Positions 1 to 7,247 of a DNA stretch of 9,445 nt are shown here, piece after piece. The stretch lies in contig CALFVP010000152.1 of assembly GCA_937928175.1 (NCBI GenBank), forward strand, positions 1 to 9,445. The letters run 5' to 3'. Source of the DNA: an uncultured bacterium (GTDB lineage Bacteria > Spirochaetota > Brevinematia > DTOW01). The notes below the pieces were generated by a model, which worked only from the letters and a program-made list of their open reading frames with translations, ran no database searches and was not told the origin of the DNA. Every line of letters starts with the position of its first letter. Position 1 is the stretch's first letter. The translations under genes were made by a program, and so were the position numbers.

Positions 1-76
1 TTACAATCTCTATTATTACTTCATCTCCATTTTGGTTGTTTACCTTATTGATTTCTTTTTTGTTGTTTAATATCAT
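1..76 (-). CDS. pstB: PstB, phosphate ABC transporter ATPase (N-terminal fragment, runs off the left edge)
   Basis: Only the first 25 codons are in the window; they begin MILNNKKEINKVNN and reach DEVIIEIV, the kind of short beta strand with which ABC ATPase domains open. The ATG at 74-76 is preceded by a strong AGGAGGT ribosome binding site at 82-88, and the TAG stop of pstA lies inside that site, so translation of the two genes is probably coupled. No Walker motif is visible because the gene is cut off. The assignment rests mainly on position: pstB normally follows pstC and pstA and encodes the cytoplasmic ATPase that drives phosphate import. The first 18 or so residues are Asn/Lys-rich and look like a hydrophilic extension ahead of the core domain. 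Another gene at this place cannot be excluded. Confidence 0.72.
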   Translation of the reverse strand, partial: MILNNKKEINKVNNQNGDEVIIEIV

Positions 77-86
77 GTTTTACCTC

Positions 87-1130
87 CTAAATTGTTGTTG
101 ATAGTTTTCTTAATCTCCTTCTTAAAAATATAGCAGAAAGGTTAAGCAAGAAGGTTAGAGATAAGAGCACAAGGGTTGTTGCAAATTGTATTGGCAAAGT
201 TGCGTCTACATCGACTGATTGAGTTGCCATTACGTATATGTGATAACCTAATTCCATAAATTGATCAGTCAATGAAGACGGTAGGTAAGGTAAGAAGTAA
301 GCAACTCCTGTAAAGAGTATTGGTGCTACTTCTCCGCTTCCTCTTGAGACTGCCAAAATACTTCCAGTCAGTACACCTGTAAATGCTTTAGGTAGTACTA
401 CTTTAAGTATTGTTTCGGATTTAGTTGCTCCTAGTGAGAATGCTGCTTCCTTAAGTGTTTCAGGAACTGCTTCTAAAGCTTCTTTTACTGATACAATTAC
501 AACTGGCATAGTAAGTACTCCCATAGTGAGTGCTGCCCATATAACTGCAGGTTTTCCCCAAACTAATTTACCTCCATAAAACGCTTTGTCTATGCTACCA
601 CCTACCGTTACAACAAAAAATGATAACCCAAAGAGTCCTATAATTATTCCAGGTATTCCAGCTAAGGTAGTAACAGATGTATTTATGATTTTGTATAACC
701 TTGAATTTTTGTTTGAGTATTCCGCGAGATATATGGCTGTTATCGTTCCCACTGGTATACAGAAAATTGACATAAGTAAAACAAGTAAAACTGTACCGAA
801 TATTCCTGGGAAAATACCACCTTCGGTCATACCTTCCTCAGGTACACCTGTCAAGAATTCCCAAGTTACCTTTTGGTACCCTCCCAGAAATATAGTTATT
901 AGTATTACTGCAAGAATTGAAACTACCAGTAAAGTAGAAATCATTAGAATAGCATGGTTAGAAATATCTTGAATTTTATGCCTTTTTCTTATTTTCTTCA
1001 ATGAGACTTCATCTATTGGAGTGTTGTTTACCTTAACACTTTCGTTTGTGATGTTATCACCTGTGATGTTATCACTTGTGATGTTATCACTTGTATTTAG
1101 TCTTTTTTTTGCTTTGGTTGAATTAATCAT
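87..1130 (-). CDS. pstA: PstA, phosphate ABC transporter permease
   Basis: Inner-membrane permease that pairs with PstC to form the phosphate channel of the Pst importer. The protein has 347 residues. Residues 1-57 are hydrophilic, followed by a first membrane helix at about 60-83 and several more hydrophobic segments up to about 335. WEFLTG at 90-95, AIYLAEY at 132-138, LAGIPGIIIGLFGLSFF at 156-172 and the ABC-permease EAA loop (EAAFSLGATKSETILKVVLP, 229-248) are typical of PstA, as is GEVAPILFT at 266-274. The start at 1128-1130 is supported by AGGAGGT at 1136-1142; the next Met (residue 63) lies inside the first membrane helix and is an unlikely start. PstA proteins usually have about 280-300 residues, so the N-terminal extension is unusual; it contains three tandem (S/G)DNIT repeats. 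The gene begins 14 bases after pstC and ends 10 bases before pstB. Confidence 0.93.
   Translation of the reverse strand: MINSTKAKKRLNTSDNITSDNITGDNITNESVKVNNTPIDEVSLKKIRKRHKIQDISNHAILMISTLLVVSILAVILITIFLGGYQKVTWEFLTGVPEEGMTEGGIFPGIFGTVLLVLLMSIFCIPVGTITAIYLAEYSNKNSRLYKIINTSVTTLAGIPGIIIGLFGLSFFVVTVGGSIDKAFYGGKLVWGKPAVIWAALTMGVLTMPVVIVSVKEALEAVPETLKEAAFSLGATKSETILKVVLPKAFTGVLTGSILAVSRGSGEVAPILFTGVAYFLPYLPSSLTDQFMELGYHIYVMATQSVDVDATLPIQFATTLVLLSLTFLLNLSAIFLRRRLRKLSTTI
1048..1092 (-). repeat. Three tandem 15-base repeats inside pstA
   Basis: Units at 1048-1062, 1063-1077 and 1078-1092 read GTGATGTTATCACYT on the plus strand and differ only at the penultimate base (C in the first unit, T in the other two). 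Each unit contains an inverted repeat, GTGAT-gtt-ATCAC. The unit length is a multiple of three, so copy-number change would add or remove the five residues (S/G)DNIT (residues 14-28) without shifting frame. The region lies in the cytoplasmic N-terminal extension of PstA. Confidence 0.95.
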
Positions 1131-1144
1131 TGTTTACCTCCTTA

Positions 1145-2065
1145 CTAAGAATAGAGTTTTTTCTTTATAAGGTTTGATACTAAGTTTGCTGTTAAGTTAA
1201 AGAGTATTGTTATAGTAAGTAATAGAAATCCTATTAAGAATAGCATAGCATAGTGTTCATCTCCTATTTGTACTTCTCCCATTTCTGCACCAATAGTTGC
1301 CGACATTGTTCTTACTGGTAGAAGTAAATCCCAAAGTGGTATGGCAGCATTACCAGTTGCCATCAATACAATCATTGTTTCACCAAATGCTCTCATTCCT
1401 CCAACTAGTCCTGCTGAGAATACAGCATTTATAGAGTAGGGTAGGATAATTTTCCAAGCTATGTGATGTTTGGATGCACCAACAGCATAAGCAGCTTCTA
1501 CTATACTTCTTGGTATAGAATTCATTCTTTCTTCGCTAATCGTAAAAACTACAGGAATTATAACTAAAGAAACACCAATTCCACCAATAACAGCGTTTAA
1601 TCTATAGTCCCAACCGATCAAGTTTTGTAAAAATGATGCTGCTACCATTAGCATAAAAAATCCTATAACAACGGTAGGAAGACCAGCTATCAGTTCTATA
1701 ATTGGTTTTATTGCCTCTTTAATCCTTGTAGGAGCGTATACAGTTACGTACAATGCAGATAAAATACCTAATGGCAAAGCCAAGAGTATGGCAACAAAAG
1801 CTACTTTGGCAGATCCCATTACGACAGGAATTATTCCATACTTCGGTTCAAGACCAACAGGTTGCCACATGTTAGAAAATATATTTTCAATAGTAGCTTC
1901 TTGTTTTATGTACCCTTTAGTTATCAATAACAACGATTCTCTAAATATAAAAAACATTATAAACAGCAAAAGTAAAACAATAATTATTGAAATAGTATAA
2001 ACAAATACCTTAAAACCCAAATCAAAGTATTTTCTTCTAAGGAAGTAAAACTTTTGCTTTTCCAT
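1145..2065 (-). CDS. pstC: PstC, phosphate ABC transporter permease
   Basis: Inner-membrane permease, partner of PstA in high-affinity phosphate uptake. It has 306 residues, normal for the family. A long N-terminal membrane helix (about 18-41) is followed by FRES at 41-44, a periplasmic segment, and further helices at about 79-110, 125-148, 157-176, 212-236 and 273-298. Diagnostic stretches are IIELIAGLPTVVIGFF (122-137), the EAA loop at 190-209 and GGMRAFGETMIVLMATGNA (222-240); the last matches the PstC signature around RAxGET. The start at 2063-2065 follows AGAGGT at 2071-2076 with a five-base spacer. The gene is the first of the pst operon: it lies 186 bases after leuS, with a Pho-box-like promoter region in between, and pstA follows 14 bases after its stop. 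No pstS precedes it, unlike many pst operons. Order and signatures make PstC/PstA confusion unlikely. Confidence 0.93.
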   Translation of the reverse strand: MEKQKFYFLRRKYFDLGFKVFVYTISIIIVLLLLFIMFFIFRESLLLITKGYIKQEATIENIFSNMWQPVGLEPKYGIIPVVMGSAKVAFVAILLALPLGILSALYVTVYAPTRIKEAIKPIIELIAGLPTVVIGFFMLMVAASFLQNLIGWDYRLNAVIGGIGVSLVIIPVVFTISEERMNSIPRSIVEAAYAVGASKHHIAWKIILPYSINAVFSAGLVGGMRAFGETMIVLMATGNAAIPLWDLLLPVRTMSATIGAEMGEVQIGDEHYAMLFLIGFLLLTITILFNLTANLVSNLIKKKLYS

Positions 2066-2081
2066 TTTTAACCTCTTTGTT

Positions 2082-2131
2082 TTTGTAAATCATCAATTTT
2101 GGATGTAAAGAATTTGTAAAAATCTTGTAAA
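2082..2131 (-). promoter_or_regulatory. Pho-box-like direct repeats and promoter ahead of pstC
   Basis: Read on the minus strand, TTTACA occurs three times, at 2126-2131, 2115-2120 and 2104-2109, with starts exactly 11 bases apart (TTTACA-N5-TTTACA-N5-TTTACA). A fourth copy lies at 2084-2089, off phase. PhoB and PhoP response regulators bind direct repeats with an 11-base period, in Bacillus as TT(A/T/C)ACA units, usually taking the place of a -35 element. A possible -10, TACAAA (2082-2087), follows the last repeat at -10/-35 distance. The pstC ATG is about 17 bases further on. The repeats are seen directly; phosphate control is inferred from the match and from the pst genes downstream. Confidence 0.72.
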
Positions 2132-2220
2132 GTTTCAAAGAAATGTCACAGTTATGGGGGTTGAGTGTACTTGAATATCCTTTCTTACATTTTAGTTAAC
2201 ATAATTACTATTATCGGAAA

Positions 2221-2240
2221 TAAATTTTAAGGAAAATTTA
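2221..2240 (-). terminator. Weak AT-only hairpin after leuS
   Basis: Twelve bases past the leuS stop, minus-strand RNA could form an 8-bp stem TAAATTTT/AAAATTTA around a CCTT loop, followed by TTTCC. The stem contains only A-U pairs and the T-tail is short, so it is at best a weak terminator. It could leave partial read-through from leuS into the pst operon. Confidence 0.28.
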
Positions 2241-2251
2241 CACACTAAAGT

Positions 2252-4969
2252 TCATACAACTATATTAACAAGTTTCTTCGGTACTACTATTACCTTTTTA
2301 GGTTTTTTTCCTTGAAGAGCGTTTTTTATAACTTCATCGCTAAGAGCAATTTCTTCTAATTCTTTATCTGATATTCCTGAAAGAACTTCTGCTTTAGCTT
2401 TTATTTTTCCGTTTATCTGGAAAACAACCTCTATTGTATCGTAGGAAAGTAATTCCGGATTGTAACTTGGCCATTCTTTAACGCAAAGCATACCATCTCC
2501 ACCTATCATTTCCCATAACTCTTCAGATATATGAGGGGTAAATATGTACATAAGGTGTAAAAGTTTTGTTATTCCTTCCTTGAATACTTTCTTATCCGTA
2601 TCATTCTCACACGTAAAAGAATAAAGAGAATTTGTAAGCTCCATTAAAGATGCTATAGCCGTATTAAAACTAAAATCTCTCTCTATGTCATCGGTAACTT
2701 TCTTTATCGTCAAGTTCACCTTTACAAGTAAATCTTTTCCCTTCTTAGATAAACTTTTAAGATCTTTTGAATAGTCGAAATTATCAACGCTTTTCAGAAT
2801 GTTGATATTCGAATTTACTAACCTCCAAACTCTGTTTAAGAACCTGTATGACCCTTCAATACCTTCATCACTCCACTCCAAGTCCTTTTCCGGTGGTGCT
2901 GCAAACAAGACGAATAACCTTACAGCGTCTGCTCCGTACTTTTTCACCATATCATCTGGATCAACAGTATTGTGTTTAGATTTAGACATCTTGGCAAGTT
3001 CACCTATCTCATCTTCAACTTTCTTCAGAATCTCATCTGTAAGCATATTCTTTCCAATTGCATCAAAAAGCAAAGAAACATTGTTTGCTAAAGTCAAGTG
3101 GTTATTTTCCATTACATCACTTATTTTCCTGTTATCATCAACATCCGGAATACTCAAATCTTTGAACTTATCTTTAATTTTTGTAAATATCTCTTTAACA
3201 GTGCTTTCTTGAGATAAGGATAAGTATTGCAAAAACCTTGATATACTAACCCACTTTTTGCATACCATTCCTTGAGTAAGCAAGTTAATAAAAGGTTCAT
3301 CACTATCGACAAGTCCAATATCTTTCATAAACTTATGGAAAAATCTGGCATAAAGTAAATGTAGAATAGCGTGTTCTATTCCGCCTATGTACTGATCAAC
3401 ATCAAGCCAGTATTTACTTTCCTCTCTGTCAAACGGTTTTTCATTGCATTTTGGGGATGTGTACCTAGCGTAATACCAACTTGAATCAAAAAACGTATCC
3501 ATAGTGTCTGTTTCTCTTGTAGCATCATTGCCACACTTTGGGCACTTTGTTTTTAAAAAATGTTCATTTGTCTCCAAGGGGTTACCCCTACCTGTAAACT
3601 CAACATCGGTAGGTAAGACCACAGGTAAATCCTCGTAAGGTAAAGGAACATACCCACATTTCTCACATTTAACGAAAGGTATAGGTGTTCCCCAGTACCT
3701 TTGCCTAGAAATAAGCCAATCTTTTATTTTGTACCTATACTCTCTTTTACCTATTCCTTTTTCTTCAATATACTCTATTATTTTCATAATAGCTTCACTA
3801 CTTTTCATACCAGAAAAGTGAGAAGAATTTACCATAATTCCTTCTTCTGTGTAAGCTCTATCCATGTCTTCTACTTTAAGCGGTTTATCAAACGGTTGGA
3901 TAACGATCTTTATTGGTAAATTGTACTTTTTAGCAAATTTAAAGTCTCTTTCGTCGTGAGCAGGTACACACATTATTGCTCCTGTACCATACTCCATAAT
4001 GACAAAGTTTGCAACCCAAAGAGGTACCTTATCACCAGTAATGGGATTTATAACGTATACACCTGTAAAAATTCCTTCCTTTTCGTACTCCTCAGATGTT
4101 CTAAGTTTGTAGTCTTCTTTTCTCATTCTCTCAACTTCCTTTTCAATCGAAGGGTTTTTTTTCATTATTTCATCTACCAAAGGATGTTCTGGAGCTATAG
4201 CCATGTAAGTTACACCAAAAACTGTATCAGGTCTGGTTGTAAATATTGGGAAATCACTACCATCTTCAAGTTTAAAATTAATGGTGATACCAAAACTTTT
4301 ACCAATCCAATTTTTTTGCATAAGTATAACTTTTTCTTGCCAATTACCAAGTTTCGAGTGATCTTCTAACAACCTATCAGCGTACTCAGTTATCTTTATA
4401 AACCATTGTTCTCTGTTAACAAGCTTAACCTCAGTATCACATCTCCAACATTTACCTTCTATAACCTGTTCATTAGCTAAAACTGTATTACAATGGGGGC
4501 ACCAGTTAACAGGTGAACTCTTTCTGTAAACTAAACCTCTCTCATACATTTTGAGGAAAAACCATTGGTTCCATTTGTAGTACTCAGGATCACAAGTAGT
4601 AATCTCTCTATTCCAATCGTACGCAAATCCTAGTCTTTTAAGTTGTTGTTTCATTGTGTTTATGTTATCGTAGGTCCATTTCGATGGGTGAATACCTTTG
4701 TTAATAGCAGCATTCTCAGCAGGCAGTCCAAAAGCATCCCATCCCATCGGATGAAGTACATTAAACCCCTTCATTTTCTTGTATCTAGCTATCACATCTC
4801 CTATGGTGTAGTTTCTAACATGCCCCATGTGTATCTTACCAGAAGGATAAGGAAACATAACAAGTACGTAGTATTTCTTTTTATTCTTATCAACGTGTGA
4901 ACTAAAAATCCCTTTACTTTCCCAAATATTCTGCCACTTTATTTCTATACTTTCAAAATCGTAATTCAT
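2252..4969 (-). CDS. leuS: Leucyl-tRNA synthetase (LeuRS)
   Basis: Cytoplasmic class I aminoacyl-tRNA synthetase that charges tRNA-Leu with leucine. The 905-residue protein has the bacterial domain order. The HIGH-type motif is HMGH at 47-50. A first zinc module has Cys157/160 and Cys174/177. The CP1 editing domain contains TTRPDTVFG (244-252) and the VPAHDERDF stretch (335-343), whose Asp339 corresponds to the editing-site Asp. DWLISRQRYWGTPIP lies at 417-431, a second zinc module has Cys435/438 and Cys476/479, and KMSKS is at 660-664. The anticodon-binding and C-terminal domains follow, ending in VVPKKLVNIVV. All key motifs are intact, so the enzyme should be active. The oddity is an 89-residue, mostly helical segment (571-659) between TQGMV and KMSKS, where many LeuRS have fewer than 10 residues and others carry the leucine-specific domain. 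The ATG at 4967-4969 has GAGGGG about 10 bases upstream. The gene lies 86 bases after the exported-protein gene on the same strand; no T-box or other leader structure was seen. Confidence 0.97.
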   Translation of the reverse strand: MNYDFESIEIKWQNIWESKGIFSSHVDKNKKKYYVLVMFPYPSGKIHMGHVRNYTIGDVIARYKKMKGFNVLHPMGWDAFGLPAENAAINKGIHPSKWTYDNINTMKQQLKRLGFAYDWNREITTCDPEYYKWNQWFFLKMYERGLVYRKSSPVNWCPHCNTVLANEQVIEGKCWRCDTEVKLVNREQWFIKITEYADRLLEDHSKLGNWQEKVILMQKNWIGKSFGITINFKLEDGSDFPIFTTRPDTVFGVTYMAIAPEHPLVDEIMKKNPSIEKEVERMRKEDYKLRTSEEYEKEGIFTGVYVINPITGDKVPLWVANFVIMEYGTGAIMCVPAHDERDFKFAKKYNLPIKIVIQPFDKPLKVEDMDRAYTEEGIMVNSSHFSGMKSSEAIMKIIEYIEEKGIGKREYRYKIKDWLISRQRYWGTPIPFVKCEKCGYVPLPYEDLPVVLPTDVEFTGRGNPLETNEHFLKTKCPKCGNDATRETDTMDTFFDSSWYYARYTSPKCNEKPFDREESKYWLDVDQYIGGIEHAILHLLYARFFHKFMKDIGLVDSDEPFINLLTQGMVCKKWVSISRFLQYLSLSQESTVKEIFTKIKDKFKDLSIPDVDDNRKISDVMENNHLTLANNVSLLFDAIGKNMLTDEILKKVEDEIGELAKMSKSKHNTVDPDDMVKKYGADAVRLFVLFAAPPEKDLEWSDEGIEGSYRFLNRVWRLVNSNINILKSVDNFDYSKDLKSLSKKGKDLLVKVNLTIKKVTDDIERDFSFNTAIASLMELTNSLYSFTCENDTDKKVFKEGITKLLHLMYIFTPHISEELWEMIGGDGMLCVKEWPSYNPELLSYDTIEVVFQINGKIKAKAEVLSGISDKELEEIALSDEVIKNALQGKKPKKVIVVPKKLVNIVV
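2993..3259 (-). other. Insertion in LeuRS before the KMSKS loop
   Basis: These codons encode LeuRS residues 571-659, from KKWVSISRF to VEDEIGELA. They replace the short linker (about 6-10 residues) that joins the catalytic core to KMSKS in Bacillus-type LeuRS. In E. coli and Thermus LeuRS the leucine-specific domain (roughly 50-60 residues, mainly beta) is inserted at this point. The segment here is longer and rich in Lys, Asp, Leu and Ile. It has probable helices at about 573-585, 588-604, 613-640 and 643-659, and I see no cysteines or sequence resemblance to the known domain. It has no intein splice-junction residues and stays in frame. Confidence 0.8.
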
Positions 4970-5055
4970 ACAAATTTAACCCCTCTACTTTTTGGTAAAA
5001 AATTTTAACAAATAAAGGTGACTAAATTCATCATCAAGTTACAATTTTGCTCAAT

Positions 5056-6537
5056 TTACTTTTCGTAATACCTGTTGAGAAATTGAGAAAGAAATTTTGA
5101 TGTTTCATTTATTTTGCTTATCCAATCTTCAGTTTTGTAAGGTTTTATTCTGCCGAATTTTAATCTGTACAGATCATGGAAGAAAAAACCGTTTGGTGGA
5201 AAATAGGAATAATGAGTTACAAACGTTTTAAGCCTATTTGAGAAAGTTTCAAGAGAGTTCTTACCTTTGTTAAGTTTACTGTCAATTATGTTACCGAATA
5301 CTATTTGAGTATCAAGGTTATAAACAAACCTTAGGTAATAATTTCCTGCTTCCTCAAACATACTTTCATTATAAAACTCGTACAACATGTAAAAAGCGTA
5401 ATCTATTCCTGCATCTCTGAACATGAAGAGATCCTGTCCATGTTCTCTTCCTGCATTCCAACCCAGCATAAAAGCTACCACAGGTTTTACTATTCCTTTA
5501 CTTCTAAGTCTACTAACTATGTGCTTTATAACTCTACTCACTCTAACAGATTGATACCACTTGAAAAGCTTAGATAAACTTTTGTTTTTCTTTATAGCAT
5601 CAACAATGTTACCGTTACTAATTTCAAAATCAATGTCTATTTTTGAGAGAATTTCTCTAGAGAATTCCTCTAAAAGCTCATAACCACCGTAATCACCTAC
5701 CCTTATAAAGTCAAGTCCAATAAAATCTATGTAACTTTTACTTCCTATATATTCCAAAATCTCTACAATGTTTGAGATTCTGGTACTTGACAATATTGAG
5801 GTGTACTTATAGTCCTTTTTTAAACTTCCGTTTTTTAATACTAAATTTGGATAATACCCCCTAAACTTGTTTTTTTCATTTTGTCCAAGTGTTAAGAAAC
5901 ACATTACGTATGCACCAGTTTGTATTCCCTTCTTCCTTAGGTACATCAAGACATTTAAATTTGAAATCGGTACAGAATACCAAATTTGAGATTTACTCTT
6001 TAAATAGGTAGTTTGTCCCCCTAAGATCATGAAAGTATTCAATCCAGCGTTAGTCATTAAGTTGTATATTACATTTGCAGCTTTGTTGTAATCATCGCCC
6101 CTATTCAGTCCTAAAGCCTTGCCTATTGGAATATTCTCCTCAAACGTAAGGACCTTAAGAGGTTCTGTAAGCTTAACTTGTTGTCTTGACAAAAATATCA
6201 CATTGGTACTTAACAAAGAAGTATTGTTCGAAAAAACCGAAAGTTCATATACACCATCTCTTATGCCATAATTTGGAATATAGATAATCTTTATCTCATC
6301 TTTAACCTTTCTACCGAATATCTTATCTCTACCCAAAAGATCAGGTACTACTCCACCATCTTTAAACAAGGAAACGTATATTTCCTTACATAAATTACTA
6401 TCATGTAAACCTTTTATAGTTACTTCTATGTAGTCGTAATGAAGGATTTCTAAAGTGTTTACAGATATTTCTAGCGAGAAAGAATCAAAAGTTGTAATGA
6501 CAAGAAACACGAAAGTAAAAAAATTTAGTACTCTCAT
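5056..6537 (-). CDS. Unrecognised exported protein, possible glycoside-hydrolase-like (beta/alpha)8 barrel
   Basis: I do not recognise this 493-residue protein by name. Residues 1-21 form a signal peptide (MRV, a hydrophobic stretch LNFFTFVFLVITTF, then a likely cut after SFS). Residues 22-118 look like an all-beta Ig-like or bacterial macroglobulin-like domain, with alternating strands such as YIEVTIKGL and YELSVFSN. From about 128 onward, hydrophobic strands recur between helices: TFMILGG (168-174), IQTGAYVMCFL (205-215), IDFIGLDFIRVGD (270-282), KPVVAFMLGW (351-360), IDYAFYMLY (379-387), TQIVFGNII (410-418) and GFFFHDLY (450-457). This is the rhythm of a TIM barrel. The GLDFIR stretch resembles the DxxRxP-like strands of hypothetical glycoside hydrolases of the GHL10/DUF4015 sort, with Asp276 a possible catalytic residue. 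The ribosome binding site before ATG 6535-6537 is weak. leuS follows 86 bases downstream; ahpC is divergent. Function and substrate are unknown; the barrel fold is an inference. Confidence 0.55.
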   Translation of the reverse strand: MRVLNFFTFVFLVITTFDSFSLEISVNTLEILHYDYIEVTIKGLHDSNLCKEIYVSLFKDGGVVPDLLGRDKIFGRKVKDEIKIIYIPNYGIRDGVYELSVFSNNTSLLSTNVIFLSRQQVKLTEPLKVLTFEENIPIGKALGLNRGDDYNKAANVIYNLMTNAGLNTFMILGGQTTYLKSKSQIWYSVPISNLNVLMYLRKKGIQTGAYVMCFLTLGQNEKNKFRGYYPNLVLKNGSLKKDYKYTSILSSTRISNIVEILEYIGSKSYIDFIGLDFIRVGDYGGYELLEEFSREILSKIDIDFEISNGNIVDAIKKNKSLSKLFKWYQSVRVSRVIKHIVSRLRSKGIVKPVVAFMLGWNAGREHGQDLFMFRDAGIDYAFYMLYEFYNESMFEEAGNYYLRFVYNLDTQIVFGNIIDSKLNKGKNSLETFSNRLKTFVTHYSYFPPNGFFFHDLYRLKFGRIKPYKTEDWISKINETSKFLSQFLNRYYEK

Positions 6538-6581
6538 ATTATTATCAAAACTGTATACTTTTCGGAATATTTTACGTATTA

Positions 6582-6610
6582 TTGACTTTGGGTTAAAAAT
6601 TTATTAAACT
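6582..6610 (+). promoter_or_regulatory. Sigma-70-type promoter of the peroxiredoxin gene
   Basis: TTGACT (6582-6587, five of six to the -35 consensus) is followed by a 17-base spacer and TAAACT (6605-6610, four of six to the -10 consensus). Transcription would start near 6617, six bases before the ribosome binding site, giving a very short leader. No separate operator could be recognised. Confidence 0.6.
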
Positions 6611-6622
6611 TATGTGAATAAA

Positions 6623-6630
6623 AAGGAGGG
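6623..6630 (+). promoter_or_regulatory. Ribosome binding site that fixes the ahpC start
   Basis: AAGGAGGG lies four bases before the ATG at 6635-6637. An in-frame GTG at 6614 would place this site inside the coding region, has no Shine-Dalgarno sequence of its own and would sit at or before the predicted transcription start. The ATG at 6635 is therefore the start. Confidence 0.88.
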
Positions 6631-6634
6631 AAAT

Positions 6635-7234
6635 ATGATTGCTAAGGTTGGTGCTGTGGCTCCAGATTTTGAATCTCAAGCTTACTTTCCTAAGGGTGAA
6701 GTAAAGAAAATAAAGCTTTCGGATTACAGAGGTAAGTGGGTAATACTAGTGTTTTACCCAGCTGATTTTACTTTTGTTTGTCCTACAGAGCTTGTAGATA
6801 TTGCAAAAATATACGATGAAATTAAAGGTTTAAATTCTGAAGTTTTTGGTATAAGCGTTGATACTGTATATTCTCACAAAGTGTGGCAAGAAATTGAGCT
6901 TTCTAAAATGGTCCAAGGTGGGTTACCATATCCGTTAGTTTCTGATCTTGGTGGCAAGATTGGTCAAATGTATGGTGTATACGATGAAAATTTGGGGCTA
7001 GATCTTAGAGGAACGTTTATAATTGATCCCGATGGAGTAATACAGTCTATTGAGATAAACAATGCTTCAGTTGGTAGGAAAGCTGACGAACTTTTAAGAA
7101 AACTAAAAGCCTTCAATTATGTAAGAGAAACGGGCGGAGTAGAAGTTTGTCCTGCAAGCTGGGAACCTGGAAAAAATACGTTAAAACCTAGCATCGAAAA
7201 AGCAGGTAAGGTATACGAAGAGTGTAAAAGTTAA
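6635..7234 (+). CDS. ahpC: Typical 2-Cys peroxiredoxin (AhpC/Prx1 type)
   Basis: Thiol peroxidase that reduces hydrogen peroxide and organic hydroperoxides in the cytoplasm. The product has 199 residues, normal for the family. The active-site stretch PADFTFVCPTE (42-52) holds the peroxidatic Cys49 together with Thr46 and Pro42. Arg125 in LRGTFIIDPDG (124-134) completes the catalytic set. The resolving cysteine is Cys172 in GGVEVCPASWEPG (167-179), which marks a typical 2-Cys enzyme that forms intersubunit disulfides in a dimer or decamer. GGLPYPLVSD (95-104) is the loop region seen in Prx1-like members. There is no YF tail, so it may resist overoxidation. The gene stands alone with its own promoter and terminator. 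No AhpF or thioredoxin reductase is adjacent, so the electron donor is not shown. Nearest family names are ahpC, prx or tsaA. Confidence 0.95.
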   Translation: MIAKVGAVAPDFESQAYFPKGEVKKIKLSDYRGKWVILVFYPADFTFVCPTELVDIAKIYDEIKGLNSEVFGISVDTVYSHKVWQEIELSKMVQGGLPYPLVSDLGGKIGQMYGVYDENLGLDLRGTFIIDPDGVIQSIEINNASVGRKADELLRKLKAFNYVRETGGVEVCPASWEPGKNTLKPSIEKAGKVYEECKS

Positions 7235-7247
7235 AACTTTTTTAGGA

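Noticed and set aside
1048..1092. CRISPR-like array, suggested by three short repeats in a row.
   Set aside because: The units abut with no spacers, are only 15 bases long and encode an in-frame peptide repeat within pstA.
2993..3259. Intein or mobile element in leuS.
   Set aside because: The segment is short and in frame, and it lacks splice-junction residues (no Cys/Ser start with His-Asn end), homing-endonuclease motifs, terminal repeats or target duplications.
3956..4369. Open frames of 70-155 codons on the plus strand opposite leuS, pstA, pstC and the aminotransferase.
   Set aside because: They lie antisense to clearly conserved genes, have unnatural compositions and no convincing ribosome binding sites or family signatures.
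4970..5055. T-box or other tRNA-sensing leader before leuS.
   Set aside because: The gap is only 86 bases, has no T-box core sequence and shows no strong hairpin or terminator.
6614..6634. A longer peroxiredoxin beginning with GTG at 6614.
   Set aside because: The extra seven codons contain the AAGGAGGG ribosome binding site and start at or before the predicted transcription start; the family N-terminus fits the ATG at 6635.
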